Of a stretch of 64,000 nt of DNA, positions 52,146 through 60,770 are shown piece after piece. The stretch spans positions 110,401-174,400 of the forward strand of contig JAUNFA010000001.1 in NCBI GenBank assembly GCA_030525285.1. The letters run 5' to 3'. Each line of letters opens with the position of its first letter. Within the stretch, counting starts at the first letter, position 1. The notes beneath the pieces were generated by a model. That model was not told where the DNA came from and did not search any database. It saw nothing but the letters and a program-made list of their open reading frames with translations. This DNA comes from Bacillota bacterium. Its GTDB lineage: Bacteria > Bacillota > Clostridia > Peptostreptococcales > Anaerovoracaceae. The position numbers were made by a program, and so were the translations under genes.

Positions 52146-52171
52146 GTCCTTTCCCAAGTAAGGGAAAAGAC
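52146..52171 (-). promoter_or_regulatory. Terminator-like hairpin over leader ribosome binding site
   Basis: GTCTTTTCCC and GGGAAAGGAC form a 10-bp RNA stem (one U-G pair) followed by TTTTATGTTTT. It covers the leader's AAAGGA site and also looks like a weak intrinsic terminator. Confidence 0.7.
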
Positions 52172-52212
52172 CTAATACTGCACGAAGCATAATCGAATAA
52201 AACAGCAACAAA

Positions 52213-52280
52213 AAAAGCACCGTCGAATCTGGACAGCAAAGAATACTTCTATTCTTCACTTATCCGGCTTCGTACGGTGC
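52213..52280 (-). terminator. Large intrinsic terminator or structured RNA
   Basis: AAGCACCGT (52221-52213 region) and ACGGTGCTT (52272-52280) form the basal stem, with an inner AAGAATA/TATTCTT hairpin. On the minus strand the stem is followed by TTTTTTTG. It would end the LexA-ImmA-zinc ribbon transcript; its branched shape is more complex than a simple terminator. Confidence 0.75.
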
Positions 52281-52354
52281 TTGGTAGTTTAGCAAATAAA
52301 TTGCTTATCTCCGCTTACTCGATTAGAAATCGTTTCGATATTTACTTGTAATCT

Positions 52355-52603
52355 TCATCGCCTGCAATTCCTGCCATATCCGTTCCTACGGATTCTTCGG
52401 AAGTAAGCGAGATTTAAGATATGGACATTCTTGCATTTTTGACACTTCACACTCAAATGTCCGGTTGCGTCTGAAAAAACTCTCTGTATCCTGAACCCGC
52501 AAGTCGGACAGAGAATATCACGCTCTTTCAGACTTTCTGCTTCTACTCTTGACAGAAGCAATCTCTTTTGTATTTCAGGTGCTACCTGAGTCTGTAACCT
52601 CAT
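52355..52603 (-). CDS. Small Cys-rich zinc-ribbon protein
   Basis: 82 residues. CPTCGFRIQRVFSDATG and HLSVKCQKCKNVHILNLAYF hold two CxxC pairs, like Com-type zinc ribbons. The C-terminus is very basic (FRRIRRNGYGRNCRR), suggesting nucleic-acid binding. It overlaps the ImmA gene by four bases (ATGA). Confidence 0.72.
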   Translation of the reverse strand: MRLQTQVAPEIQKRLLLSRVEAESLKERDILCPTCGFRIQRVFSDATGHLSVKCQKCKNVHILNLAYFRRIRRNGYGRNCRR

Positions 52604-53325
52604 TGTGAAACACCTCCCAGATTTAACTCATTGGAAATGTACTCAAGGATATTGTGATACTCAAATAGCCCCATATCTCTCAATCTGATAACCAAGGCTG
52701 TATAAGATACTCCGATATAAGCTGCCATTCTGCGGATAACTGCTTTATCCTTTGAAGTAATGGTATTATCGCCATAAACTCTTATCGGATTTGACTGATT
52801 ATATTTCGCCAAGGCATTTTCAATAATTCTTCTCGGCATAAGAAGCGAAGCTCCCATTGTATCTGCCTGCCACTCAACAGACGCAAACATCTGAGCCAGT
52901 TCCTCTTTGGAATAACTACGCTCACTGTCATACTCTGCATGAAAGCGTCCTTCACTCGGCATTGCATACATCTTACTCAAGATATGATGTGACGCTTCGT
53001 GTGCCATTGTAAACCTGCGACGTCCCTGCTCCTTTTCGGCAAGAAGAAATTTATCAAGTACGATGGTATCTTTCGGGAAAACAAAGGGAATAATTTTTCC
53101 GTCCTGATGTACCAGCAGTGGTGTTGCTCCATCTGCCAGAAAGCCAATCCTGCCTGCATCATCTTCTGCGAAAGAAGCGTATTCAATTCGTAACATAAGA
53201 AATTCTGTAATGAAATGTTCTATGTCGATGGATTGAATCACTCGATTGCTAAACTTATTAGCATAAGCTGTTATCAAGCCTTCGCTGATTTCTTCCAACT
53301 CGGCTCTTGACATATAAATACTCAA
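52600..53325 (-). CDS. ImmA/IrrE-family metallopeptidase
   Basis: 241 residues with the zinc-peptidase motif HEASHH (FTMAHEASHHILSK) and the family region ASVEWQADTMGASLLMPRRI. In ICEBs1, ImmA cleaves the element repressor on DNA damage or quorum signals. Here the repressor would be the LexA-like protein upstream. TTG at 53325 is favoured as start because GGAGGTGG is eight bases upstream and its TTGA overlaps the stop of the small gene before it. Confidence 0.87.
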   Translation of the reverse strand: MSIYMSRAELEEISEGLITAYANKFSNRVIQSIDIEHFITEFLMLRIEYASFAEDDAGRIGFLADGATPLLVHQDGKIIPFVFPKDTIVLDKFLLAEKEQGRRRFTMAHEASHHILSKMYAMPSEGRFHAEYDSERSYSKEELAQMFASVEWQADTMGASLLMPRRIIENALAKYNQSNPIRVYGDNTITSKDKAVIRRMAAYIGVSYTALVIRLRDMGLFEYHNILEYISNELNLGGVSQ

Positions 53326-53441
53326 GTTGTGTCCACCTCCGACTCCACCTTGTCCGGCGGTGCAACTCCTCCGGCAAAGTTCTGTTGTATTTCCGCACTA
53401 TCCAAATTGATTAGATAGCGAATTCCTTCAAGTGTTCTCAT
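53322..53441 (-). CDS. 39-residue small protein between LexA-like and ImmA genes
   Basis: A frame starting MRTLEGIRYLINLDSAEIQQ and ending in VESEVDTT. AGAGGA is seven bases before the ATG, and its stop overlaps the ImmA TTG start. The spacing and coupling indicate a real gene. No family recognised; a mediator of repressor cleavage is one idea. Confidence 0.65.
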   Translation of the reverse strand: MRTLEGIRYLINLDSAEIQQNFAGGVAPPDKVESEVDTT

Positions 53442-53455
53442 TCGTCTGTCCTCTG

Positions 53456-54055
53456 TTATAGTTCTTTGATGATGTGACAAGCCACACCCTGAATGCAGCA
53501 CTCATCTACAATGATGTCTTTCATCTTCTTATTTTCCGGATGGAGAATGATTTTCTTATTCTCATCATCTCGGAAGTACCGTTTCAATGTATTCTGATTA
53601 TCCACAAGGGCAACTACTATATCGCCCTCATTGGCTTCTACCTGCTTTTTGACAACCACAAGGTCGCCGTCATCAATCCCTGCTTCAATCATAGACTGAC
53701 CGCTTGCTCTTAATATAAAGAAATCTCCTTTGCCGAAAATAGCAGTAGGAAGTGATACATATTCTTCAATATTTTCTTCCTCATACTGAGGACTACCACA
53801 AGGAATAGAACCTACAATCGGTGTCTGTGTCTGTTCGCCACTGTACTTACGGGTCACATTGGTACTAATCTCCTGCCCGTCGTACTCAATCATATTCTTC
53901 TCAGCCATTTCTACCAAGTATTTGTATGCTGTACCTCTGGCAATACCAACAGCTTCAGCAATCTTTGTAGTCGATGGGGATTGTCTGTTTTGCAGGTAAT
54001 AATCCTCGATATATTTTTTTATCTCACTCATAAGTTCAGGACTCTTGCTTCTCAT
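53456..54055 (-). CDS. LexA/S24-family element repressor
   Basis: 199 residues. The N-terminal winged helix is LexA-like (SEIKKYIEDYYLQNRQSPSTTKIAEAVGIARGTAYKYL). The C-terminal S24 domain has Ser in ASGQSMIEAGI and Lys in VALVDNQNTLKRY. The autocleavage site is GSIPCGSP, where Cys-Gly replaces the Ala-Gly of most LexA proteins. It probably represses the element and is inactivated upon DNA damage, by self-cleavage and perhaps by ImmA. A matching promoter and operator lie directly upstream. Confidence 0.9.
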   Translation of the reverse strand: MRSKSPELMSEIKKYIEDYYLQNRQSPSTTKIAEAVGIARGTAYKYLVEMAEKNMIEYDGQEISTNVTRKYSGEQTQTPIVGSIPCGSPQYEEENIEEYVSLPTAIFGKGDFFILRASGQSMIEAGIDDGDLVVVKKQVEANEGDIVVALVDNQNTLKRYFRDDENKKIILHPENKKMKDIIVDECCIQGVACHIIKEL

Positions 54056-54076
54056 ACCTGCACCTCGCTTTCTTTT

Positions 54077-54135
54077 CTATCGGAAGCAGTTTGCTTTCGA
54101 TAGTTTTATTATACCCGATACGAAAATTTTTTCAA
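54077..54135 (-). promoter_or_regulatory. Promoter and operator of the LexA-like gene
   Basis: Minus-strand TTGAAA (54135-54130), 16-bp spacer and TATAAT (54113-54108). Directly downstream, 54077-54103 is a 27-bp palindrome with arms CTATCGGAAGCA and TGCTTTCGATAG (one mismatch). Position and symmetry fit an autoregulatory operator. Confidence 0.8.
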
Positions 54136-54156
54136 GTAGGTTTTTCGCAAAAGAAA

Positions 54157-54184
54157 AGAGGTGTCGCAATTTGCTAACACCTCT
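54157..54184 (-). terminator. Intrinsic terminator of WYL/defence operon
   Basis: AGAGGTGT and ACACCTCT form an 8-bp stem and the minus strand continues TTTCTTTT. It lies about 60 bases past the WYL gene stop and isolates the operon from the LexA promoter. Confidence 0.85.
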
Positions 54185-54213
54185 CCATTCTTTAATATTG
54201 ACTTTACGCTTTA

Positions 54214-54230
54214 TGCAGACCGTCTGCACA
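54214..54230. repeat. Dispersed palindromic 17-mer, copy 2
   Basis: Identical to 42391-42407 (TGCAGACCGTCTGCACA), in the gap between the WYL gene stop and its terminator. Confidence 0.6.
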
Positions 54231-54244
54231 AATTCAAATCTGCA

Positions 54245-55228
54245 CTATTCATTCTCTTTCATATCTTCAGTAGCTTTTGTAAGCATTTGTTTGTATTGCT
54301 CTTTCAAGCTTTCCGGTGCAAGTATCTGTACCTTGCCATTAAAGCCAAACACCCAACCGAAAAAAGTCGGACTGGCTGATACTTCGGTCTGTACTCTGAA
54401 AGACGTCATATCATACGCAAGGGTTGTCACATCTTCTCCGAAACGGTCAACCATTGTTTTCATCAGGCTGTTATCACACCGTAAATCCACAAGGACTTTC
54501 TCGCCTGAGAACATAAAGAAAACTTCCTTTGTGTAATTCTCAATATCAAAATCATCAGACATAGGAATAATATCTTTATCCAATATCTCCGGCTTGGAAG
54601 CAATACGGTCTACCCTGAAATTGATAACCTTGCTTTTCTTCTCAGAATATCCGAGAACATAATAATAGTCCCCACACCAAAGAAGTTTATACGGACTGAG
54701 TTTATAAATCTCGCCCTTATTCTTCAGAACCTTTTTCTTTAATCCGGTATAATCGTAATACTGGAAAGAAATCTGTTTACCTGCGTTGATGGCGTCATTT
54801 ATAGCGTCGATGATGTAATATATCTGCTCATTATCCGGCTTAATTCGATTGACCACATAGTTATTACGCTTCAACTTTGCCACCTGCCCCGGACTGGTCA
54901 TCGTATGTATCTTCTCAATCAGCGTTTTGCTTTTCTTCTTTGTAATAAACTTCGATGATTCTACTGCATCTATCAGCAGTTTCAGTTCCGGCAATTCAAA
55001 CTTACGACTGGCTACAAAGTATTTGCTCTGCGTAGAATGGATAGTAACAATGTCCATGCCAAACTCCTGAAGTGCAGCAATGTCTTTCGTAACAGTAGTT
55101 CTATGTGCAGATATTCCGTATTCATCATTCAATATATTGATTAACTGTGTTGTGGAAAGAGGATGTTCCTCGTCCGTTCGTTCCTCTAATATTTTCTTTA
55201 AGTATAATATTCTTGGTTTTGTTTCCAT
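54245..55228 (-). CDS. WYL-domain transcriptional regulator
   Basis: 327 residues. The N-terminal winged helix (LYLKKILEERTDEEHPLSTTQLINILNDEYGISAHRTTVTKDIAAL) is HTH_11-like. The WYL domain spans about 130-200 (SPYKLLWCGDYYYVLGYSEKKSKVINFRVDRI), and the C-terminal WCX-like region follows. WYL proteins often repress phage-defence genes (BrxR, CapW) and sense nucleic-acid ligands. It has its own promoter at 55303-55330 and is the last gene before a terminator. Confidence 0.9.
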   Translation of the reverse strand: METKPRILYLKKILEERTDEEHPLSTTQLINILNDEYGISAHRTTVTKDIAALQEFGMDIVTIHSTQSKYFVASRKFELPELKLLIDAVESSKFITKKKSKTLIEKIHTMTSPGQVAKLKRNNYVVNRIKPDNEQIYYIIDAINDAINAGKQISFQYYDYTGLKKKVLKNKGEIYKLSPYKLLWCGDYYYVLGYSEKKSKVINFRVDRIASKPEILDKDIIPMSDDFDIENYTKEVFFMFSGEKVLVDLRCDNSLMKTMVDRFGEDVTTLAYDMTSFRVQTEVSASPTFFGWVFGFNGKVQILAPESLKEQYKQMLTKATEDMKENE

Positions 55229-55302
55229 AGTCTACCTCTTGAAAATATAATTTCCAATAGCAACCTTTCTAAACGGTTACTTGTTTGTTCAATTTTCCTT
55301 GG

Positions 55303-55330
55303 CTATTATGATATAGCATCTTTTTTGCAA
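55303..55330 (-). promoter_or_regulatory. Promoter candidate of WYL gene
   Basis: TTGCAA (55330-55325), 16-bp spacer and TAATAG (55308-55303) on the minus strand, about 75 bases upstream of the WYL start. Confidence 0.55.
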
Positions 55331-55339
55331 AAACACATC

Positions 55340-56452
55340 TCATTTTGTTCGCTTATATGTCTTGTAAATATATTTTTGTTCCCATATCTCATCGTGATAT
55401 GACCCGTACTCTGAAATCTTGCAATCATTGTAAAGGTCATCGGCAATCTCCAAAATAACATCTTTCAATTCAAGATTATCTAAGTATTTTTTGGGGATAC
55501 TTTTCAGCCCAAGGTATGCACCTAATATATTTCCAGTTACAGCTCCTGTAGAATCACTATCACCACTATGGTTAACAGAAGCGATAATTGCTTTATCAAA
55601 ATCATCGGAGTATTTTAAGGAACAATAAATAGCAATCGCAAGCGTTTCTTCAGCAACCCAACCTTTCCCAAGTTCTCTGATTGCTTCCAAATCATCAATG
55701 TTCTCTTTTGATAATGCAATAGCTTTGTCTATTAAATCAATTTGTTCCGATAAGTGTTTTCTGTTAGTAAATTGTCTACGAAGTGCTTCTTTCATATCTA
55801 ACACAGCATCCAACAATGAAATATCTTCATTATGAGAAAGCGACTGAACGATATGTACCAATCCGGCTGCTGGTATATAGCCCAATTCGTGACCGTGTGT
55901 TATAGCTGCTGTTTCAGCACCAATCATATCAATTTCATCAATGGTTCGCCTTTTGGTTTCAAAATACAAACCAATAGGTGCAACCCTCATAACGCCACCA
56001 CAACCTTTACTTCGGTTTATTGGCTCGTCTATTGTTCCGTTTGCACCGTTTTCAATAGCGGTCAGACAAGTGTTTCCAGGCGCTCTGCGATTATATAATT
56101 CAGGAATATTGATTAACCAAGAGTAAGGGTATTCTTCATTTAAGGGATATTTTTCACACTGAGTACGAAGCCAATCCTTATAACAGAAGGCAATATAACT
56201 CGGATATGACCCCATTATTCCACGTGTCATTCCTCTTGTTGTACCAAGTAATAACCCATTAGCAGTAAACAAAGTCATTTGTGTATCGTCTGAAATCTCT
56301 GCAACTCCATTAACAAGGTCGTATCCAGTTATTCCATTTTCTCCATAACGACTAAAGATGGTTTCTTCATCAAGAAATTCAACAGCATATCCCAATGCAT
56401 CTCCAACAGCACCACCTATTAGGCAACCTCTAAATTTATCAATATCCTTCAT
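55340..56452 (-). CDS. ADP-ribosylglycohydrolase (DraG-like)
   Basis: 370 residues. Family motifs include GCLIGGAVGDALGYAVEF, EISDDTQMTLFTANGL (metal-binding SDDTQM), KGCGGVMRVAPIGLY and the C-terminal VNHSGDSDSTGAVTGNILGAY (DSD metal ligands). It removes ADP-ribose from proteins or possibly nucleic acids. It follows the unknown zinc-binding gene by 12 bases, so it belongs to the defence transcript, where it could reverse an ADP-ribosyl modification by host, phage or system. Confidence 0.92.
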   Translation of the reverse strand: MKDIDKFRGCLIGGAVGDALGYAVEFLDEETIFSRYGENGITGYDLVNGVAEISDDTQMTLFTANGLLLGTTRGMTRGIMGSYPSYIAFCYKDWLRTQCEKYPLNEEYPYSWLINIPELYNRRAPGNTCLTAIENGANGTIDEPINRSKGCGGVMRVAPIGLYFETKRRTIDEIDMIGAETAAITHGHELGYIPAAGLVHIVQSLSHNEDISLLDAVLDMKEALRRQFTNRKHLSEQIDLIDKAIALSKENIDDLEAIRELGKGWVAEETLAIAIYCSLKYSDDFDKAIIASVNHSGDSDSTGAVTGNILGAYLGLKSIPKKYLDNLELKDVILEIADDLYNDCKISEYGSYHDEIWEQKYIYKTYKRTK

Positions 56453-56464
56453 TCAGCACACACC

Positions 56465-57502
56465 TTACTTTCTCTGCAATGCACCCTCCATAATCGGAAA
56501 GTCAGAAATATCTATACTGTTTATTTCACAGAAACGTTCCAAAAATTCCTGAGCAAGAGCTTCATCTTTTTTTCCTTTTTTAACAGATACAATATCTTTC
56601 AAAATGCTTGCTGCTTGTTCATCGGTTATGTATCTGTGCAATCCTTGACCCCAAGCTACCTTTTCAGGAGCATTTTCATTATGATAGTAATTCCAAAACA
56701 ACACCTTTTTTGCTTCATCTTTTGTAAGACTTAATTTGTATTTTGATGAGGTTGTTACATAACCCTCATCACGATTGTCGCCTTCATAGGCTTCATCAAC
56801 AAGGAATACCCCAAATACAAATCTATCTTTTTCAGAATCGTGAGGTTCTCTTGTCGTAAGAATAGCTAAACTGTTTACCTGAACCTTATTCAACTTCATA
56901 GGTCTTTGATGATTTTCTTTTGTCAATGCAAATCCGGCAAACGCTGTCCAGTTTCTAAGCATTTGACTTTCATAGCAAACGAATCCATCTTCTTCTGAAA
57001 TGCTATCCAATTCTTTTCTTGTAATAATTCCGTCATAATACTGCTTACAAGGAGAGTCATCATCACAGCACCAATTATGCTGAGCAATCTCAATGTTATA
57101 ATCTATCATTTCATCACTACAAGCACATATATATCCGATTCCGTTTTCAGCCAAGCCACCATTACAATAGTTACACTTAAAAGCAATGTTTTCTTTCGGA
57201 TATGTTTTCTGTCTTGTTCCAGATGGTTTAACAATCGTTTGAGTTTTTATTAAACGAGCTTGTTCTTCTTGCTTTTGTCTTTTGATTTCCGCTTCTTTTT
57301 CCTTTTTTATCGCCAATTCTTCAAGCACTATATTCTGTATATTTGAATTTTCGCATTGTAAGAACTTTTCAAAAGCTTCAGGAAACTGAAACTGCTTTGT
57401 TCCTACCGGAAATTCGATTTTAAGATATGTGTCTGTTTGTTCAATGACCTTGCCGACGCCAAAACTCTTATGTTTTATATTAACACCTAATAATTCAATC
57501 AT
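56465..57502 (-). CDS. Unknown protein: SH3-like N-terminus, cysteine-rich centre, possible ligand-binding C-terminus
   Basis: 345 residues. Residues 1-50 (LGVNIKHKSFGVGKVIEQTDTYLKIEF) look like a small SH3-like/DUF3553-type barrel. A charged coil follows to about 90. A Cys cluster (FKCNYCNGGL, YICAC, WCCDDDSPC) suggests a zinc site. The C-terminal 200 residues contain FAGFALTKENHQRPMKLNKV and DRFVFGVFLVDEAY, a beta-rich pattern that could be a modified-base reader, but this is speculative. The start overlaps the helicase gene stop, so it is coupled to the system. Confidence 0.65.
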   Translation of the reverse strand: MIELLGVNIKHKSFGVGKVIEQTDTYLKIEFPVGTKQFQFPEAFEKFLQCENSNIQNIVLEELAIKKEKEAEIKRQKQEEQARLIKTQTIVKPSGTRQKTYPKENIAFKCNYCNGGLAENGIGYICACSDEMIDYNIEIAQHNWCCDDDSPCKQYYDGIITRKELDSISEEDGFVCYESQMLRNWTAFAGFALTKENHQRPMKLNKVQVNSLAILTTREPHDSEKDRFVFGVFLVDEAYEGDNRDEGYVTTSSKYKLSLTKDEAKKVLFWNYYHNENAPEKVAWGQGLHRYITDEQAASILKDIVSVKKGKKDEALAQEFLERFCEINSIDISDFPIMEGALQRK

Positions 57503-60500
57503 TCCGTTCACCTTGTCCTTCTTTATCCGCATTTTTATAATATGGACTCAAATTTATAAACAGCTTTTTCATTTCATCCACATCTGCACAGTTTTGGAAT
57601 ATGTATTCGAGTAATTCTTCTTGTCGTGCTTGTCCCAAAGTCAAACGATATAAAGAAAGTATTTTTATAAGTCGCTCGTATGCCAATTCATCACGACTAA
57701 ACGGGTACATCGGTACAATTCGTTCTATCTTTACCATATCATCACGTTTGGTTAATCCCCAAAATGGAATTAGGTCAGAGCCGTTTCCTCCGTTTTCCTC
57801 TTTGGCTGCAACATCAAACATTTCTTTCCATACATTTTCCTTAAATTTAATATCTCCATATCGTTTAGAGATGTTCTGACGAATAGCCAAACACTCAAAG
57901 CGATTGATACGACCTTCTCGCTGTTCCAAATCAATCGGATTTGATGGCAAATTCCAATGCACGATTCTTCGGCAATAATTGTGGAAATCCAATCCTTCTT
58001 GTCCTATGGAAGTAGATGCTAAAACAAATGGTCTAAATGGAGAATTGAAAGAATTTCTAACGCTCTTTTTTCTGTCTGCGTCCTTTTCTTTTCCATCTCC
58101 CTTAGTAAAGGCAACTGCAAAGTGAGAACGAATAGCAGTTGGTTTTTCTTTTGTTCCATTTGCTCTTGCCTTAAACGCATTGAATGTATCAATAGTGTAA
58201 ATTGTGGTTCTTACATCCATAGAACTTGCTATTGTATAGTGTAAGTTATCAACCAAATTATTGTCTGCGTCTAAACTGTTTGTAATTAAATGAGCATATT
58301 CATCAAACATAGCCTGAATGTTTCCCTGCTTGCAATAGGTAAGCAGATTTTCCCAATGTGCGTCCTCGCTTTTTTTACCACAAGCAAGCTCGACTGTGGC
58401 TGTAGACTCGGCTGTATTCATACGGTTTATAAAGATTTTTGCAATCTGACTTGGCAAATAACTTGGAAAAGTAGTTCCTCGTTTGCAGTAAGATTGATAG
58501 GTTCTGTTTATAGTTATTGCAGGAGAAGCTATTGCCATATCTGCAAGAACATCTAACAAATCATCAGGTTTTTTCCCAAGCGTACAAATCTTTCCGTAGT
58601 TTGTTTCCAAATACAACTCCCGTAATGTCTGAAGATGGGTTAAAAATCCCTTTTGTCGCTTGGATTTCTCTTCTTCATCAAACGAAGCAAGAGCTTCACC
58701 ACTATTCAGCCAAGTTGTAACATATCCCGCACCGTCCAATAACAAAGGTGCTAGATAATACCATCGTTTATCCTGCGTTCCCGATGTCGGAGCAGTATAT
58801 TTATCTAATTTCTCAGCAATCTTGCTCTTTATATCTTTTTCTATTTCTTTTAAACTCGCACCTGCATTAAGATATTCAATAGGGTCATAACATCTTGTTA
58901 AAAACTGCGATGGATACATTAAGCAAAATAAAGTCATTGCATTTGGTGTTCCATTACTTACTGAAAAATTAAGTCTCGCTGATGGATAACGCCTTTCTCC
59001 GGTATAAAAGTAATGAGCTTCTTTTGCTTCATTGGCTTTTGCTAATTTACCCACAGTTTTTCGTTCTGCTTCATAAGACAGCAATCCGGCTATCATTCGA
59101 GGAACCATCTCCCAAGACGAGAAGATAAGTGTCTTTGAAAAAGCAGGAACATTTTTGAAAACACCTTGTGGAGCATAATAAGGCTTTGAAGGAGGAACCC
59201 ATAGTAACAATTCAGCATTATCCTTGAATGTATGAGCCATAACCCTATCAAGTCGTGCGTTGTTATTAGGAATTTTGTCATACTTATCAATGGTTCTTCT
59301 CTTTAGCCAAAAGCTATCTTTATTGATTCTATTTATTTCTTCAGGTCGCTCTTTGAAATATTTCTCCAAGTATCTTTTAAGTTGGTAATCTCGCATAAAT
59401 GACATAAGATAAGGAGTCGATTTAATATAGTCTACCGGAACATTAAAAGAAGCTCCAACTTCTTCAAGAAGTTTCTGTGCCTGCAAATAGGATTTTATAT
59501 CTTGTTCCATTACACTTAGTGGAACATTAACATCTTTATCATCAATAATATCTGCATTTTCTGTTGCAGACACTCTTTCTGTTCGGCATATATGTTGATA
59601 CATTGCATCTTCTGCTGCCTTTTTTGCAGAAAGAATAGTTGTATCTCCGTCTGTCAATTCTTTTAAGTGAACGGAATAATTACTCCACACCGACTTAAAC
59701 TCGTTTTTTTCCTTTTCTGTGATATTAAGAAAATTCATTACATCAAAAAACTCAGAATAATGCTCGTCTACCTGTGTTTCATCAATTTCTTCAAGGGTAG
59801 AGTACATTTTATATGGAGTTGCCGATAACAATAACATTCTTACTTTATCTGAATTAAAAAACTTGTTTGCCAACATTCCCGTTTCCGACTCAGGGTCAGA
59901 GTTAATTAGATATTTGAAACGTTGAAACTCGTCCATAATAACAAGGTCAGGTTCAAGTTTATCTAAACTGATTTTTGCGAACAGAACTCTCAGTTTGCCT
60001 ATAACATAATTGTTGTTCTGCTTTTTATAACCGTACTTTTCAATGGTTTTGCACATACCAACTACAAGGTCTAAGTATGTAACATTTTCCTCTGCCGGTT
60101 CTTTCAATTCTTCAGACAACTTATCCAACATATAGGATAAATACTTTCCACCGGAAAGCTTGTCACACTCTAAAACTTCTGTTTCATACCAATTTTTTGC
60201 CCATCCGTCCCAACCACTACTTGCACCGTCTTTCATTGCAAACTCTAACGCCTTTGTATATTGGGATAGTTCCGGTAATCTTTTAAGAATCGCAAACATC
60301 AATGCTCGTTCAGGATAAGTTCCTGCACCATTTGTCATTCTAAAAGAAGTATCTGGTGTAAGAGGTATAAGTTGAATGTATCTGCTTAGTAAATCAGCAT
60401 CATTCTCTTGCTTGAAAATATTCAAATGTTGCATAGAAAGACGAGATGAACCCGTACGTTCCGTTCGCAACTCACTTGTTATTCTGAGCTTATTAAGATT

Positions 60501-60770
60501 CTGTTCTGCAATAGAAGCATTGGAACAGATATAAACCACTTTTACAAGATTATCTCCAACTTCTTTTTGCAGTTTTGCGAGTTTTGCAATCGTGCCACGT
60601 GCAATCAATGTCTTTCCAAGTCCTACTTCATCGGAAACCAACACTCGCATTTGGCCAGCTCTATAAAGCTGATCAATGCGAGTAACGGTTGCTTTTTGGA
60701 AGTCCTTTAATCCTGATATTACTGTATTTTCAATTTTTTCAATCTGATTTATTACATTAACATCAGCCAT
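57495..60770 (-). CDS. SNF2-type superfamily 2 helicase
   Basis: 1091 residues. Walker A is SDEVGLGKTLIARG (about 46-59), motif II is VIMDEFQRF (280-284, DEFQ in place of DEAH) and motif III is LLLSATPYK (about 314-322). The C-terminal RecA domain has STSIGQEGLDFHNYC and QREGRINR (about 950-957, motif VI). A 550-residue middle region between the two lobes is unusual. It likely translocates on DNA and supports sensing or degradation of foreign DNA. The start shares TAATG with the stop of the PLD gene. Confidence 0.88.
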   Translation of the reverse strand: MADVNVINQIEKIENTVISGLKDFQKATVTRIDQLYRAGQMRVLVSDEVGLGKTLIARGTIAKLAKLQKEVGDNLVKVVYICSNASIAEQNLNKLRITSELRTERTGSSRLSMQHLNIFKQENDADLLSRYIQLIPLTPDTSFRMTNGAGTYPERALMFAILKRLPELSQYTKALEFAMKDGASSGWDGWAKNWYETEVLECDKLSGGKYLSYMLDKLSEELKEPAEENVTYLDLVVGMCKTIEKYGYKKQNNNYVIGKLRVLFAKISLDKLEPDLVIMDEFQRFKYLINSDPESETGMLANKFFNSDKVRMLLLSATPYKMYSTLEEIDETQVDEHYSEFFDVMNFLNITEKEKNEFKSVWSNYSVHLKELTDGDTTILSAKKAAEDAMYQHICRTERVSATENADIIDDKDVNVPLSVMEQDIKSYLQAQKLLEEVGASFNVPVDYIKSTPYLMSFMRDYQLKRYLEKYFKERPEEINRINKDSFWLKRRTIDKYDKIPNNNARLDRVMAHTFKDNAELLLWVPPSKPYYAPQGVFKNVPAFSKTLIFSSWEMVPRMIAGLLSYEAERKTVGKLAKANEAKEAHYFYTGERRYPSARLNFSVSNGTPNAMTLFCLMYPSQFLTRCYDPIEYLNAGASLKEIEKDIKSKIAEKLDKYTAPTSGTQDKRWYYLAPLLLDGAGYVTTWLNSGEALASFDEEEKSKRQKGFLTHLQTLRELYLETNYGKICTLGKKPDDLLDVLADMAIASPAITINRTYQSYCKRGTTFPSYLPSQIAKIFINRMNTAESTATVELACGKKSEDAHWENLLTYCKQGNIQAMFDEYAHLITNSLDADNNLVDNLHYTIASSMDVRTTIYTIDTFNAFKARANGTKEKPTAIRSHFAVAFTKGDGKEKDADRKKSVRNSFNSPFRPFVLASTSIGQEGLDFHNYCRRIVHWNLPSNPIDLEQREGRINRFECLAIRQNISKRYGDIKFKENVWKEMFDVAAKEENGGNGSDLIPFWGLTKRDDMVKIERIVPMYPFSRDELAYERLIKILSLYRLTLGQARQEELLEYIFQNCADVDEMKKLFINLSPYYKNADKEGQGERND

